Assembly (NCBI RefSeq): GCF_014322795.1
Contig: NZ_JAASTT010000012.1
Coordinates: 27,927-91,926 of the forward strand
Length of the DNA: 64,000 nt
From: Paenilisteria portnoyi
GTDB lineage: Bacteria; Bacillota; Bacilli; Lactobacillales; Listeriaceae
Direction of reading: 5' to 3'
Part shown: piece by piece, positions 27,831 through 35,952 of the stretch
Numbering within the stretch: the stretch's first letter is position 1
Layout: each line of letters starts with the position of its first letter
The notes under the pieces: model-generated
The model's database searches: none
What the model was told of the DNA's origin: nothing
The model's input: only the letters and a program-made list of their open reading frames with translations
Program-made: the position numbers and the translations under genes

Positions 27831-27859
27831 TTTACGGAAAATTACGGATGCTATATAAT
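27831..27859 (+). promoter_or_regulatory. possible promoter of the small membrane gene pair
   Basis: TTTACG (27831-27836), 17-base spacer, perfect TATAAT (27854-27859). Confidence 0.5.
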
Positions 27860-27941
27860 GGTATTTAGACATATCGTTATGATAAAAAAACTTATTGAGT
27901 AGTAGGCGGTATGGAACAAAATATAGATGGGAGATAGTAAT

Positions 27942-28037
27942 GTGAAAAAACTTATAGTAGTTGGGATTATCATTCTTGTTGCTTTGGGAGGAGCAGGATA
28001 CTATAGAAACACTCCAGAAGGGGGGCTTTTTTCTTGA
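27942..28037 (+). CDS. 31-residue TM/signal peptide ORF
   Basis: Starts with GTG and begins KKLIVVGIIILVALGGAGYY, a signal-peptide-like helix, then ends with PEGGLFS at a TGA. GGGAGATAG is upstream. The TGA overlaps a TTG that opens the next frame. The end contains a G6 run and a T6 run. It could be a leader-type small gene or the severed N-terminus of the next gene after an indel in one of those runs. I cannot distinguish these. Confidence 0.4.
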   Translation: MKKLIVVGIIILVALGGAGYYRNTPEGGLFS

Positions 28038-28393
28038 TTATTATATTCTTGATTATGCTAAGTTTTGTTATCATAGTAGCTACTTTGATATACTTTATTC
28101 ACCTGTTTTCAGGGAGAAAAGAAAGGAATACCACTTGGGAGGAGACTAACGCTTTCGTCGTATTTAGCAGATTCACTAGCCGAGCATTTGATGATGGTAT
28201 ACCACGTGCACAAGATGAGACCTCTCGTAGAGTTAAATTAACAGTGAGATTTAAGTTGCGAGATGGAAGCGAATTTGATGGAACGAGATGGGTAACCATA
28301 AAGACTAAACATAGTTCATGGCTATATGAAAATAAAGTAGTTACGATCATATACGATAAAAGCAACCCAGGACGATTTAAAATTAAAGAGTAA
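28034..28393 (+). CDS. membrane-anchored protein with DUF3592-like domain
   Basis: 119 residues from a TTG start, which has GAAGGGGGG seven to eight bases upstream. A TM helix at about 2-24 is followed by a beta-rich domain with VKLTVRFKLRDGSEFDGTRW and VVTIIYDKSNPGRFKI. That layout (a repeated Y-v-G pattern, then V-V-YdP-nP near the end) resembles DUF3592-type extracytoplasmic domains. No partner gene indicates a role; an IS remnant follows. Confidence 0.55.
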   Translation: MIIIFLIMLSFVIIVATLIYFIHLFSGRKERNTTWEETNAFVVFSRFTSRAFDDGIPRAQDETSRRVKLTVRFKLRDGSEFDGTRWVTIKTKHSSWLYENKVVTIIYDKSNPGRFKIKE

Positions 28394-28530
28394 GCAATTT
28401 AATGAGGGAGTATAACGGGAATGGAAAACTTATGGATTTAGCGATTCGAAAACTAACGGGACCTTTGCTGATCAATCTCAATGTTAGTTATGCGCCTTTA
28501 ACAACGTATATAACGGGGTTTAACATCAGA
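28394..28530 (+). other. intergenic stretch before IS remnant; no supported gene
   Basis: A 38-codon frame from 28432 (MDLAIRKLTGPLLINLNVSY...) runs into the IS end and stops at 28548. It lacks a convincing ribosome binding site and may be the remains of a gene cut by the insertion. Confidence 0.3.
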
Positions 28531-28990
28531 TGGATAGGTTATACTTAACTGGACAAAAAAATAAGGTGTGTACAATAAGAACTGCAAGAACTACGCAAAC
28601 GAAATACGCAGTTAGAGATGGAAAATGATATTTTAAAGCAAGCTGCGCTGATATTCGGACGAAAATCCAAGTAATCCAACAAAAATAAACACAAATATCC
28701 AATAGCAGCGATGTGCCGTATTTTAGGGGTCTCGAGGAGCACCTATTACTATCAAGCAAGACCAAAAAATTCAGAAACAGCCTTAGAAAAAGAAGTAGTC
28801 GAGGAGTTTGATAAAGCCGTAAAAACTATGGGACACGGGAATTAAAAGTGGCGTTAGCCCTTCTGGGCTTTACTGTTTCCAGACGTAAAATTGCCACTAT
28901 CATGCGTAAATTTCACTTAGTTTTGAACTATACAAAAGCTAAGAATGACACCGAAAATCAACTCATTTCTAAGATACACATTTAATCGAT
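28531..28990 (+). mobile_element. IS3-family element remnant, internally deleted and truncated
   Basis: The left end TGGATAGGTTATACT is the same as that of the copy at 63058-63652. Most of orfA is missing: the sequence jumps from the end region to LRKRNTQLEMENDILKQAAL, the orfA C-terminus. OrfB starts with HKYPIAAMCRILGVSRSTYYYQ and is broken by a stop near 28845 (GHGN then TAA) and a frame change, then continues KVALALLGFTVSRRKIATIMRKFHL before fading out. No right end is recognisable. It cannot encode a working transposase. Confidence 0.85.
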
Positions 28991-29033
28991 TGACACCTTA
29001 TAAATTTTGTTCGAAAAAGGGTTGCCATTCCAA

Positions 29034-29069
29034 AAAGCCTACACGCGCAACAAGAAACGTGTAGGCTTT
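29034..29069 (-). terminator. nnrD terminator
   Basis: Stem AAAGCCTACACG / CGTGTAGGCTTT with T residues on the minus-strand transcript. Confidence 0.8.
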
Positions 29070-29074
29070 ACAAT

Positions 29075-29917
29075 TTAATAAGGATTATCATCCGTTTCAC
29101 TGAATTTCTTCAAGTAATAAGGAATTTGCTCGGCGACTTCCGTTGGCAAAACAACATATTTCTTTTTCGCCAACGTCTCACCGATATAACTATGCAAAAA
29201 TACAGCAGTGAGGACGGCATGTTTCGGTTTCTCTAATTGTCCAAGCAACCCAGCGATCATCCCAGCGAGCGTATCGCCCATGCCGCCAGTCGCCATCGCT
29301 GGTGTGCCGTAAATGTTTTGCCAAATATCTTCACCGACATAAACGCGCGTACGATGATCTTTCAAAACGACAATGGCATCCAAATCCGTAGCAAAATCCT
29401 GATTCTTCATATCGTCCAAATCCTCGGTCTCCATATGCGTCAACCGTTCCCATTCCTTACGATGAGGCGTGAAAATAAGCGTTGCATCCGGTTTTTTGAA
29501 ATTTTGCGATGCGTACAACGTGATTCCGTCGCCATCAATAACAACCCGCTGCTCGGCATGCGCATATTCGCAAACCATCTCTAAAAGCTGTTGCGCTGTC
29601 TCATGTACACCGAGTCCAGGACCAATCAAAATCGTATCAAATTGTGGCAAAACCTCTATCAAGTAATCCATATCATTGAAATCAAGGCACATCGCTTCGG
29701 GCAGTCTTGCGTGGAGAGCGGAACGATTCACCGGATGCGTCGCGACAGTTACAAGCCCAGCGCCACTGTAAATCGCGCCCTGTGCAGCCATAATAATCGC
29801 GCCGCCAAGCCGTTCATTACCACCGATTAGTAGAACACGACCATAATCACCTTTATTCGACTCATCTTCGCGTTGCTTAATCCAAGCGCAGATCACTTTC
29901 GGCGTGATTTTTTTCAT
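29075..29917 (-). CDS. nnrD: ADP-dependent NAD(P)H-hydrate dehydratase
   Basis: About 280 residues, ribokinase-like fold (YjeF C-terminal domain). It dehydrates damaged S-NAD(P)HX back to NAD(P)H using ADP. Motifs seen are KGDYGRVLLIGG, AAQGAIYSGAGLVTVAT, IGPGLG, VIDGDG, TPHRKEW and ATGGMGDTLAGMIAG. I chose the ATG at 29917 (MKKITPKV) because AAAGGATG lies nine bases upstream; the longer frame from 30046 runs back through the promoter region towards the divergent Nudix gene. There is no fused epimerase (NnrE) domain. Confidence 0.9.
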   Translation of the reverse strand: MKKITPKVICAWIKQREDESNKGDYGRVLLIGGNERLGGAIIMAAQGAIYSGAGLVTVATHPVNRSALHARLPEAMCLDFNDMDYLIEVLPQFDTILIGPGLGVHETAQQLLEMVCEYAHAEQRVVIDGDGITLYASQNFKKPDATLIFTPHRKEWERLTHMETEDLDDMKNQDFATDLDAIVVLKDHRTRVYVGEDIWQNIYGTPAMATGGMGDTLAGMIAGLLGQLEKPKHAVLTAVFLHSYIGETLAKKKYVVLPTEVAEQIPYYLKKFSETDDNPY

Positions 29918-30036
29918 TGTGCAACATCCTTTCTCGATTTTTTTGCAGTATGTATTATGTATAGTATCCATTATAAACCTACTTGCCAAAATGTCCAATT
30001 TAGTATAATCTATGCTACAAAAGGAGTGAATGCAAA

Positions 30037-30444
30037 ATGAAACCAATTTTTCCAGCAGTGAAAGCAGTCATTATACATAACGGCCAATTTTTAGTTTTGA
30101 AGAAAGCGGGGGTTGAAGGGGATGTCTGGGAGCTTCCTGGTGGTCGGATGAACTTCGGTGAAACGAAAGGTGAGGCGCTATTCCGTGAAGTGCAAGAAGA
30201 AACGGGGCTTCAAGTACAGCCATTTATCCTCTATGATACGTGGGAATTTTTCCAACCAGAATATCAAATTACAGGCGTGATTTATTTATGTGAAAAACCA
30301 GATGGCGACGTTAGGCTTTCGAGTGAACACCAAGCGTACGAATGGTTCCCGCTTGATGCGAGCAGTTTGGAACGCATGGATGTTGTGTTTGCATCGCGCA
30401 TGGTACGCTGGGATTTTGAAGCGATTCAAGGATTTATGTCGTAA
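30037..30444 (+). CDS. Nudix hydrolase
   Basis: 135 residues. A complete Nudix box G36-X5-E42-X7-REVQEETGL (50-58) is present. The N-terminal beta strand reads FPAVKAVIIHNGQFLVLKK and WELPGG introduces the box. Such enzymes hydrolyse nucleoside diphosphate derivatives; the substrate is not deducible. AAAGGAGTGAATGCAAA precedes the ATG. It is divergent from nnrD, with about 120 bases between the start codons. Confidence 0.85.
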   Translation: MKPIFPAVKAVIIHNGQFLVLKKAGVEGDVWELPGGRMNFGETKGEALFREVQEETGLQVQPFILYDTWEFFQPEYQITGVIYLCEKPDGDVRLSSEHQAYEWFPLDASSLERMDVVFASRMVRWDFEAIQGFMS

Positions 30445-30530
30445 TTCGCCTCAAAATGCTTTCATACGAAGGTAAAAGAGTATACAATAGGGAAGTCGAG
30501 TAAATTAATAGTTGAAGGGATTGTTATATT

Positions 30531-31943
30531 ATGAGTACGATCAATTGGCAAGAGGAAGTGGAGAAACGTCGCGATGATTTCAAACGTGATTTATTCGCGA
30601 TTTTGAGCATTCCGAGTGTACGCGATGATTCAAAAGCAACGGAGGACGCACCGTTTGGCCCAGATGTGAAAAAAGCATTGGATTTTGCTTTAGAACTAGC
30701 GGCAAAAGACGGTTTTACAACGAAAGAAGTTGGCAATGTTGCAGGCCATGCTGAATTTGGTCAAGGCGAAGAGCTAGTCGCAGCGCTTGGTCACGTGGAT
30801 GTAGTACCGGTTGGCGATGATTGGTCACATGATCCATTCGATCCAATTTTAAAAGATGGTAAGGTATTCGCACGTGGCTCAGCGGATGACAAAGGCCCAG
30901 CGATGGCTGCTTACTATGCAATGAAAATCATTAAAGAACTAGATTTACCACTATCCCGCCGTGTTCGGATGATTTACGGTTCGGATGAAGAAAGCGGGAT
31001 GTCATGCGTCGAGCGTTATTTCGAAACGGAAGAACAGCCAACCATGGGCTTTGTTCCAGATGCCGAATTCCCGATTATCCACGCTGAAAAAGGTATTTCT
31101 GAACTGGATATTTCTTTCAAAGATGGTGAAAAAGAAGGAAATGCTGATTTTGGTCTCATTAGTTTTGAATCTGGCGCGCGTTATAATATGGTTCCAGATC
31201 ACGCGAAAGCTGTTTTGGAAAACGTGAAGGATTTCGATGTTCTTTCTAAAAAATTCGCAGCGTATCAAAAAGAAACAAAATTAGCTGGTGAATTAGTAGA
31301 ATCAGGTAATACAGTGACAATTTCTATGGTTGGTAAAGCAGCACATGCGATGGAGCCGAACAATGGTATTAATGCAGGACTTCATTTAGTAGCATTCCTC
31401 GGTAAATTCACGCAAACTGGTGCCGCAAGTGATTTTATAACATTTGGTAAGGATTACTTGTATGGCGATTCACGTGCGATGAAACTTGGCATTCGCTATG
31501 AAGATGATGAGAGTGGCGAGCTGACAATGAACGTCGGTGTGATTCGTTATAGCGTGGATGCAGGCGGTCGTTACGGTTTGAATTTCCGTTATCCGGTGAC
31601 AGCAAACATGGATCAGCTGAAACTTAAAATGGAAACTGTCGTGAACGAATATAATGGTCAATACACGCATTATGAAGACTCTAAACCGTTATTCGTGCCA
31701 AAAGACCATCCACTAATCCAAACGTTGCAAGAAGTTTACACGAACCAAACAGGCGAAGAAGCAACATTGCTCGCTATTGGTGGAGGAACTTATGCGCGTC
31801 ATATGGAGACTGGTGTTGCATTTGGAGCGCTATTCCCAGGTCGCGAAGACACGATGCATCAAAAAGACGAGTTCGCGTATTTCGATGATTTAATTAAAAC
31901 AATCGCAATTTATGCCGAAGCGCTTTACAAATTAGCGAAGTAA
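30531..31943 (+). CDS. pepV: dipeptidase PepV (M20 family)
   Basis: 470 residues, the normal PepV length. A zinc-dependent cytoplasmic dipeptidase. The metal and catalytic motifs are ALGHVDVVPVGDDWSHDPF (with the first His and its Asp), ARGSADDKGP, YGSDEESGM, VPDAEFP and a C-terminal GGGTYARHM. A lid domain at about 190-330 is present. GAAGGGATTG precedes the ATG. It stands as a single gene followed by a strong hairpin region before dat. Confidence 0.93.
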   Translation: MSTINWQEEVEKRRDDFKRDLFAILSIPSVRDDSKATEDAPFGPDVKKALDFALELAAKDGFTTKEVGNVAGHAEFGQGEELVAALGHVDVVPVGDDWSHDPFDPILKDGKVFARGSADDKGPAMAAYYAMKIIKELDLPLSRRVRMIYGSDEESGMSCVERYFETEEQPTMGFVPDAEFPIIHAEKGISELDISFKDGEKEGNADFGLISFESGARYNMVPDHAKAVLENVKDFDVLSKKFAAYQKETKLAGELVESGNTVTISMVGKAAHAMEPNNGINAGLHLVAFLGKFTQTGAASDFITFGKDYLYGDSRAMKLGIRYEDDESGELTMNVGVIRYSVDAGGRYGLNFRYPVTANMDQLKLKMETVVNEYNGQYTHYEDSKPLFVPKDHPLIQTLQEVYTNQTGEEATLLAIGGGTYARHMETGVAFGALFPGREDTMHQKDEFAYFDDLIKTIAIYAEALYKLAK

Positions 31944-31979
31944 GGTATATAATTGAAAAAAATTAAGATTCGGACTGAA

Positions 31980-32040
31980 GGTAGCAGAGGAACGAAACGT
32001 CGTTTTTGACCTCTGCCCTGGTCTTGATTGGAATTTTTAG
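31980..32040 (+). terminator. hairpin between pepV and dat
   Basis: Stem GCAGAGG / CCTCTGC encloses an inner ACGA / TCGT pair. Outer pairs extend with GGAC / GTC, followed by a TTGGAATTTTT tail. It may be the pepV terminator or a leader structure for dat; I favour a terminator. Confidence 0.5.
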
Positions 32041-32077
32041 ATAGTTGCAAAAACATTCGCGAAGGAGTGCTGAATAG

Positions 32078-32941
32078 ATGAAAGTATTAGTGAAGAACCA
32101 ATTAATAGAACGTGATGAGGCAAAGGTTGATGTTGAAGATAGAGGTTACCAGTTCGGAGACGGGGTTTACGAGGTTATTCGTATGTATAATGGTCAATTT
32201 TTTACATATGACGAGCATATCGAGCGTTTGTATGCCAGCGCGGCCAAAATTGATCTTGAGATTCCTTATAGCAAGCCGGAATTGCGCGCGCTTGTGGATA
32301 GCTTGATGAAAGCGAACGATATTGGGACTGGTAATGTGTATCTTCAAATTACGCGTGGGGAGCAGTCGCCACGTAATCATGTTATTCCGAGTACACCGCC
32401 TGAAGCTGTGCTCACTGCCTCCGCTAGTGAAGTTCCGCGTGATACGACGCTGTTTGAGAACGGCCGTAAAGCGATTCTGGAAGAGGATGTGCGCTGGTTA
32501 CGTTGCGATATTAAGAGTCTTAACTTGCTAGGAAATTCGATTGCAAAAAATAAAGCGCATCAAGCTGGGGCGTTTGAAGCAATCTTGCACCGCGGGGAGA
32601 ACGTGACGGAAGGTTCTGCGGCGAATGCTTACATGATTAAAGATGGCAAGCTGATTACGCATGCTTCTAACAATCTGATTTTAGAAGGGATTACACGCCA
32701 AGTTATTTTGCGAGTGGCTCGTGAGAACGATATACCGATTGTTGAATCTGGTTTTACGCTAACGGATTTAGCAGGCGCGGACGAAGTATTCATTTCCAGC
32801 ACGACGATTGAAGTGACACCGATTATTGAAATTGATGGCAAAATTGTTGGCGATGGCAAACGTGGACCGATAACGAAAAAACTGCACGATGCCTTTACAA
32901 AAGAAATTACGAAACAATGTGGAGAATTAGCAGTAAACTAA
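32078..32941 (+). CDS. dat: D-amino acid aminotransferase
   Basis: 287 residues, PLP fold type IV. It interconverts D-alanine/2-oxoglutarate and D-glutamate/pyruvate, supplying D-Glu for peptidoglycan. Motifs seen are DRGYQFGDGVYEVIR near residues 20-34, the PLP lysine in DIKSLNLLGN, and the substrate loops ITHASNNLILEGITR and EVFISSTTIEVTPI. GAAGGAGTG precedes the ATG. Its terminator sits immediately downstream. In Listeria D-Glu can also come from RacE, so the two routes may be redundant. Confidence 0.93.
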   Translation: MKVLVKNQLIERDEAKVDVEDRGYQFGDGVYEVIRMYNGQFFTYDEHIERLYASAAKIDLEIPYSKPELRALVDSLMKANDIGTGNVYLQITRGEQSPRNHVIPSTPPEAVLTASASEVPRDTTLFENGRKAILEEDVRWLRCDIKSLNLLGNSIAKNKAHQAGAFEAILHRGENVTEGSAANAYMIKDGKLITHASNNLILEGITRQVILRVARENDIPIVESGFTLTDLAGADEVFISSTTIEVTPIIEIDGKIVGDGKRGPITKKLHDAFTKEITKQCGELAVN

Positions 32942-32953
32942 AAATAATGAGAT

Positions 32954-32991
32954 CGGCTGAGTTCATGAGTAATGGAACTCGGTCGTTTTTT
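32954..32991 (+). terminator. dat terminator
   Basis: Stem CGGCTGAGTTC / GAACTCGGTCG with two G-T pairs, then six T residues. Confidence 0.75.
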
Positions 32992-33003
32992 GATTGGGAG
33001 GTT

Positions 33004-33360
33004 TTGAAAATAGACCGTTCACTAAAAGCGCATTTGCAATATTTGGAGGAGCAGTTATTAAAACCGGAAATTCGATCATCTCGAGAAGCTTTGCAACGAA
33101 TTTTAGCAGAGGATTTTTTCGAATTTGGGAGTTCTGGACGCGTGCTTTATAAAAACGAAACGATTGGTGAGGATGGAATCGGCGAAGTGCAGATGCAATT
33201 GCGCGATTTTGAAATTCAGGAATTAGCAGAAGATGTTGTTTTAGCGACGTATCGTATTTTTAACGTCACGCAACAGCAACAATCCTTAAGAAGTTCTATC
33301 TGGAAATTCAAGGATGCTAGATGGCAACTTATTTTTCATCAGGGAACGAAATGTATATAA
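33004..33360 (+). CDS. NTF2/DUF4440-like small protein, start codon uncertain
   Basis: About 118 residues. The pattern LEEQLLKPEIRSSREALQRILAEDFFEFGSSGRVLYK ... ATYRIFNVTQ ... SSIWKFKDARWQLIFHQGT is that of NTF2-like/DUF4440 proteins, which form a cone-shaped ligand-binding fold. No catalytic role can be assigned. The start is unusual. GGGAGG at 32996-33001 is only two bases from the in-frame TTG at 33004 but eight bases from an in-frame ATA at 33010. Upstream in-frame ATGs lie in the dat terminator. I use the TTG as the conventional choice. Confidence 0.6.
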   Translation: MKIDRSLKAHLQYLEEQLLKPEIRSSREALQRILAEDFFEFGSSGRVLYKNETIGEDGIGEVQMQLRDFEIQELAEDVVLATYRIFNVTQQQQSLRSSIWKFKDARWQLIFHQGTKCI

Positions 33361-33426
33361 ATAATGACATATAAAAAATAATTGTTGATACGTGGTTATT
33401 GTTTTCGCTTTCATGAAAAATGGCGC

Positions 33427-33454
33427 TTGACAACGTGTTGATTAGGCGTATAAT
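33427..33454 (+). promoter_or_regulatory. promoter of the marR-MFS operon
   Basis: Perfect TTGACA (33427-33432) and TATAAT (33449-33454) with a 16-base spacer. The overlap of such a strong promoter with a MarR-family gene fits autorepression, though I see no clear operator palindrome. Confidence 0.75.
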
Positions 33455-33518
33455 AAGTTTTGTTAATAGTTCGTGTGCGAATCTTTCGCTCCTGAACATT
33501 AAAGGGGGCGAACAGAAT

Positions 33519-33959
33519 TTGGATGAGAAATTAATACGCGAGGTCGTGCTTTCGTTTCGAACGATGCAGCGTAAAATACACCATTATTTACAAGAAGAGG
33601 CGACGAAGCGTGATATTACGACGGTACAATTATTTTCGCTAGGCACGTTGAAGAGGGAGCCACATTTAACGCTTGGTGAACTGGCAGAACGTGTACGTGT
33701 GAATAAAAGTACCATGAGTGGGATTGTTGACCGGCTAGTGAAGGCGAATTACTTAACGCGGGGACGTGATGAAGGTAATCGTCGAGCGCTCAATTTACAG
33801 CTAACGCCAGAAGGACTCGCAAAAGTGGACGAAACGTACGATGTTTTTTTTGACCGTTTAGAGGCGGTTTTAGAGATAGACTCGGAAGAATTAAGAGCAA
33901 TGCTCGCAACGCATGATAAGATGATTGCGTTATTAGAACGAAAAGGAGAAGCAGAATAA
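33519..33959 (+). CDS. MarR-family transcriptional regulator
   Basis: About 146 residues from a TTG start preceded by AAAGGGGGCG. The winged helix spans about 35-100, with LTLGELAERVRVNKSTMSGIVDRLVKANYLTRGRDEGNRRALNLQLTPEG containing the recognition helix and the beta wing. It overlaps the efflux gene by one base (TAATG), so it probably represses the operon and responds to an efflux substrate. An upstream in-frame start at 33420 would include the promoter and is rejected. Confidence 0.85.
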   Translation: MDEKLIREVVLSFRTMQRKIHHYLQEEATKRDITTVQLFSLGTLKREPHLTLGELAERVRVNKSTMSGIVDRLVKANYLTRGRDEGNRRALNLQLTPEGLAKVDETYDVFFDRLEAVLEIDSEELRAMLATHDKMIALLERKGEAE

Positions 33960-35434
33960 TGAACATGAAAGCAGCAAGTGATGGAATTAAAACAAACGGT
34001 ATCTTAATCGTGATGCTGATGGGGGCATTTGTCACAATCTTGAATCAAACGTTGATGAATGTGGCGCTCCCAAGCATTATGACAGATTTTAATATTACGG
34101 CAAGTCAGGGGCAATGGCTGACAACAGGATTTATGCTCGTCAACGGGGTCATGATTCCAATGACGGCATTTTTGATTGAACGATTTACGACGAGACAACT
34201 ATACTTATTCGCGATGATTACCTTTGCGATTGGGACAACGATTTCGGGTTTTGCAGGAGATTACACAGTACTTATTATTGGACGGATGGTACAAGCGATT
34301 GGCGCGGGTATTGTGATGCCGCTATTAACTGTTGTTGTGTTGAATCTTTTTCCAATGGAACGACGCGGCAGAGCGATGGGGTTAATTGGTCTTGCGATGA
34401 ACTTTGCACCAGCAATTGGACCGACTTTATCTGGTTGGATTGTGCAAGAATATGATTGGCGCAACCTTTTCTACATCATCATTCCATTCGCGATTCTTGA
34501 TGTCGTTGTGGCCTTTTTCCTACTAAAAAATGTCGGGAAACGTACTTTTCCAAAATTGGATTTTCTCGGTGTTATTTTATCGACCATCGGATTTGGTAGT
34601 TTATTACTCGGATTCAGTAATGCGGGGGATCACGATTTCTTATCCGCAAAAGTGTTAGGATTCGTATTATTAGGATTTATCGTATTAGCTGTATTTATCT
34701 GGTATCAAGGTCGCGCGAAAGCACCTTTACTCAATTTCAACGTATTCAAACACAGAACCTTTACGTTGACAACAACAATCAGCTTTTTTGTCATGATGGG
34801 ATTGTATGGCGGCATGCTTTTATTCCCGATTTTCTTGCAAAGTGTTCGACATTTTACACCGCTGGAATCGGGGCTTGTGCTCTTGCCAGGGGCTGTGATG
34901 ACCGCAGCGCTTTCGCCGATAACAGGGATTATGTTTGACCGATTTGGTGCGAAATATTTATCTTTGATCGGCCTTATTATCATGGCTGTGACGACATTTA
35001 TGTTTACAAACCTTGATGAAAGCACGACTTTAACGTATATCGTCATTGTGCAAACCGTTCGGGCAAGTGGGATGGCGATGGTAATGATGCCACTGCAAAC
35101 GGCGGCGCTCAATTCCTTACCGCTTTCGATGGCGGCGCACGGCTCGGCGATGTTTAACACTGTCCGGCAAATCGCGGGGTCGCTCGGAACGGCGCTACTT
35201 ATCACGACGATGTCTAAAAGTGCGAAAAGCTTTGGTGAGAATTTGACTGCGGCAGATGTGGCGGGTAAAACAAAAGAACAGATTGCGAATCATGTGTTGA
35301 TTCATGGTATTGAGACTGCGTTCTTAGTATCGTCTATTCTTTCGGTGATTGCGGTTATTTTGGCCATCTTTATTAAGAAGAAAAAGCAATCATTGGCTCC
35401 GATTGTGAATAAAACAGAAGTTATTGAAAATTGA
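33959..35434 (+). CDS. MFS multidrug efflux transporter (DHA2, EmrB/QacA type)
   Basis: 491 residues with fourteen predicted TM helices, typical of the DHA2 drug:H+ antiporters. Motif A-like and motif C (GLAMNFAPAIGPTLSGWIV) segments are visible, and TLNQTLMNVALPSIM-type residues in TM1 hold the D1 motif. The MarR gene directly upstream and the overlap point to regulated export of toxic compounds. The substrate is unknown. A terminator follows after four bases. Confidence 0.88.
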   Translation: MNMKAASDGIKTNGILIVMLMGAFVTILNQTLMNVALPSIMTDFNITASQGQWLTTGFMLVNGVMIPMTAFLIERFTTRQLYLFAMITFAIGTTISGFAGDYTVLIIGRMVQAIGAGIVMPLLTVVVLNLFPMERRGRAMGLIGLAMNFAPAIGPTLSGWIVQEYDWRNLFYIIIPFAILDVVVAFFLLKNVGKRTFPKLDFLGVILSTIGFGSLLLGFSNAGDHDFLSAKVLGFVLLGFIVLAVFIWYQGRAKAPLLNFNVFKHRTFTLTTTISFFVMMGLYGGMLLFPIFLQSVRHFTPLESGLVLLPGAVMTAALSPITGIMFDRFGAKYLSLIGLIIMAVTTFMFTNLDESTTLTYIVIVQTVRASGMAMVMMPLQTAALNSLPLSMAAHGSAMFNTVRQIAGSLGTALLITTMSKSAKSFGENLTAADVAGKTKEQIANHVLIHGIETAFLVSSILSVIAVILAIFIKKKKQSLAPIVNKTEVIEN

Positions 35435-35438
35435 TATG

Positions 35439-35480
35439 GACCTCTGGACTTGGCTTTTAGCTGGGTTTGGAGGTTTTTTT
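35439..35480 (+). terminator. MFS operon terminator
   Basis: Interrupted stem GACCTC / GGAGGT with an inner GACTT/GGGTT and GC/GC, followed by seven T residues. Confidence 0.7.
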
Positions 35481-35558
35481 GTTTGGGGAAATGGTGGTGA
35501 GGGGGGCTGGTTGGGTGTGTCGGGGTTTTGGCTTATGTCAGCTCGAACACTAACTGAT

Positions 35559-35605
35559 GGATTACATGTTCGCTTTGCTCACATGCATATTGGGACTGTA
35601 ATTCA
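35559..35605 (+). repeat. 47-base dispersed repeat, copy A
   Basis: Begins GGATTACATG and ends TGTAATTCA. It shares 42 of 47 bases with copy B and 39 of 47 with copy C (15376-15422, minus). Confidence 0.8.
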
Positions 35606-35627
35606 CTTTGTTTCAAACAGTCGGGAA

Positions 35628-35674
35628 GGATTACATGTTCGCGATGCTCACATGCATATTGGAAGTGTAACTCA
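35628..35674 (+). repeat. 47-base dispersed repeat, copy B
   Basis: Second direct copy, 69 bases downstream of copy A. Confidence 0.8.
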
Positions 35675-35952
35675 TCTTCATTCGAACGCTTCCAACAAAT
35701 ACGAACATACGTTGACTTGACGGGAAGCGCGAAGAGAAGTAAAATTTAAAAGGTAGCTATTTAATTGTGATGGCTCTTTTTTTATCCATCTTTCTAAAGT
35801 ACATAATTTTTTGCGCTGAAATTTTATTATATCTCGAAAATTTGGCGTGCCAACGGGTGTTATGTGATAGCTAGAATCGTCGTTAATAGCAATGAAATAT
35901 AATCGTGATGGAACAGGTTTGGAAAAGACGACGTAAGTGAAGGTGAATGTAA

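Larger units (their letters stand above)
35481..35952 (+). other. non-coding stretch with G-rich patch and repeats
   Basis: 472 bases without a supportable gene. It holds a G-rich run at about 35484-35526 (GGGG, GGGGGG, GGG, GGGG tracts), two copies of the 47-base dispersed repeat, and the upstream region of ytmP. A frame through the repeats (DGLHVR-AHMHIG twice) is a product of the repeats and starts inside the MFS gene without a ribosome binding site. Confidence 0.6.

Noticed and set aside
35424..35720. 98-codon frame with two DGLHVR-AHMHIG units
   Set aside because: Starts inside the MFS gene, crosses its terminator; the repeated peptide simply reflects the DNA repeat.
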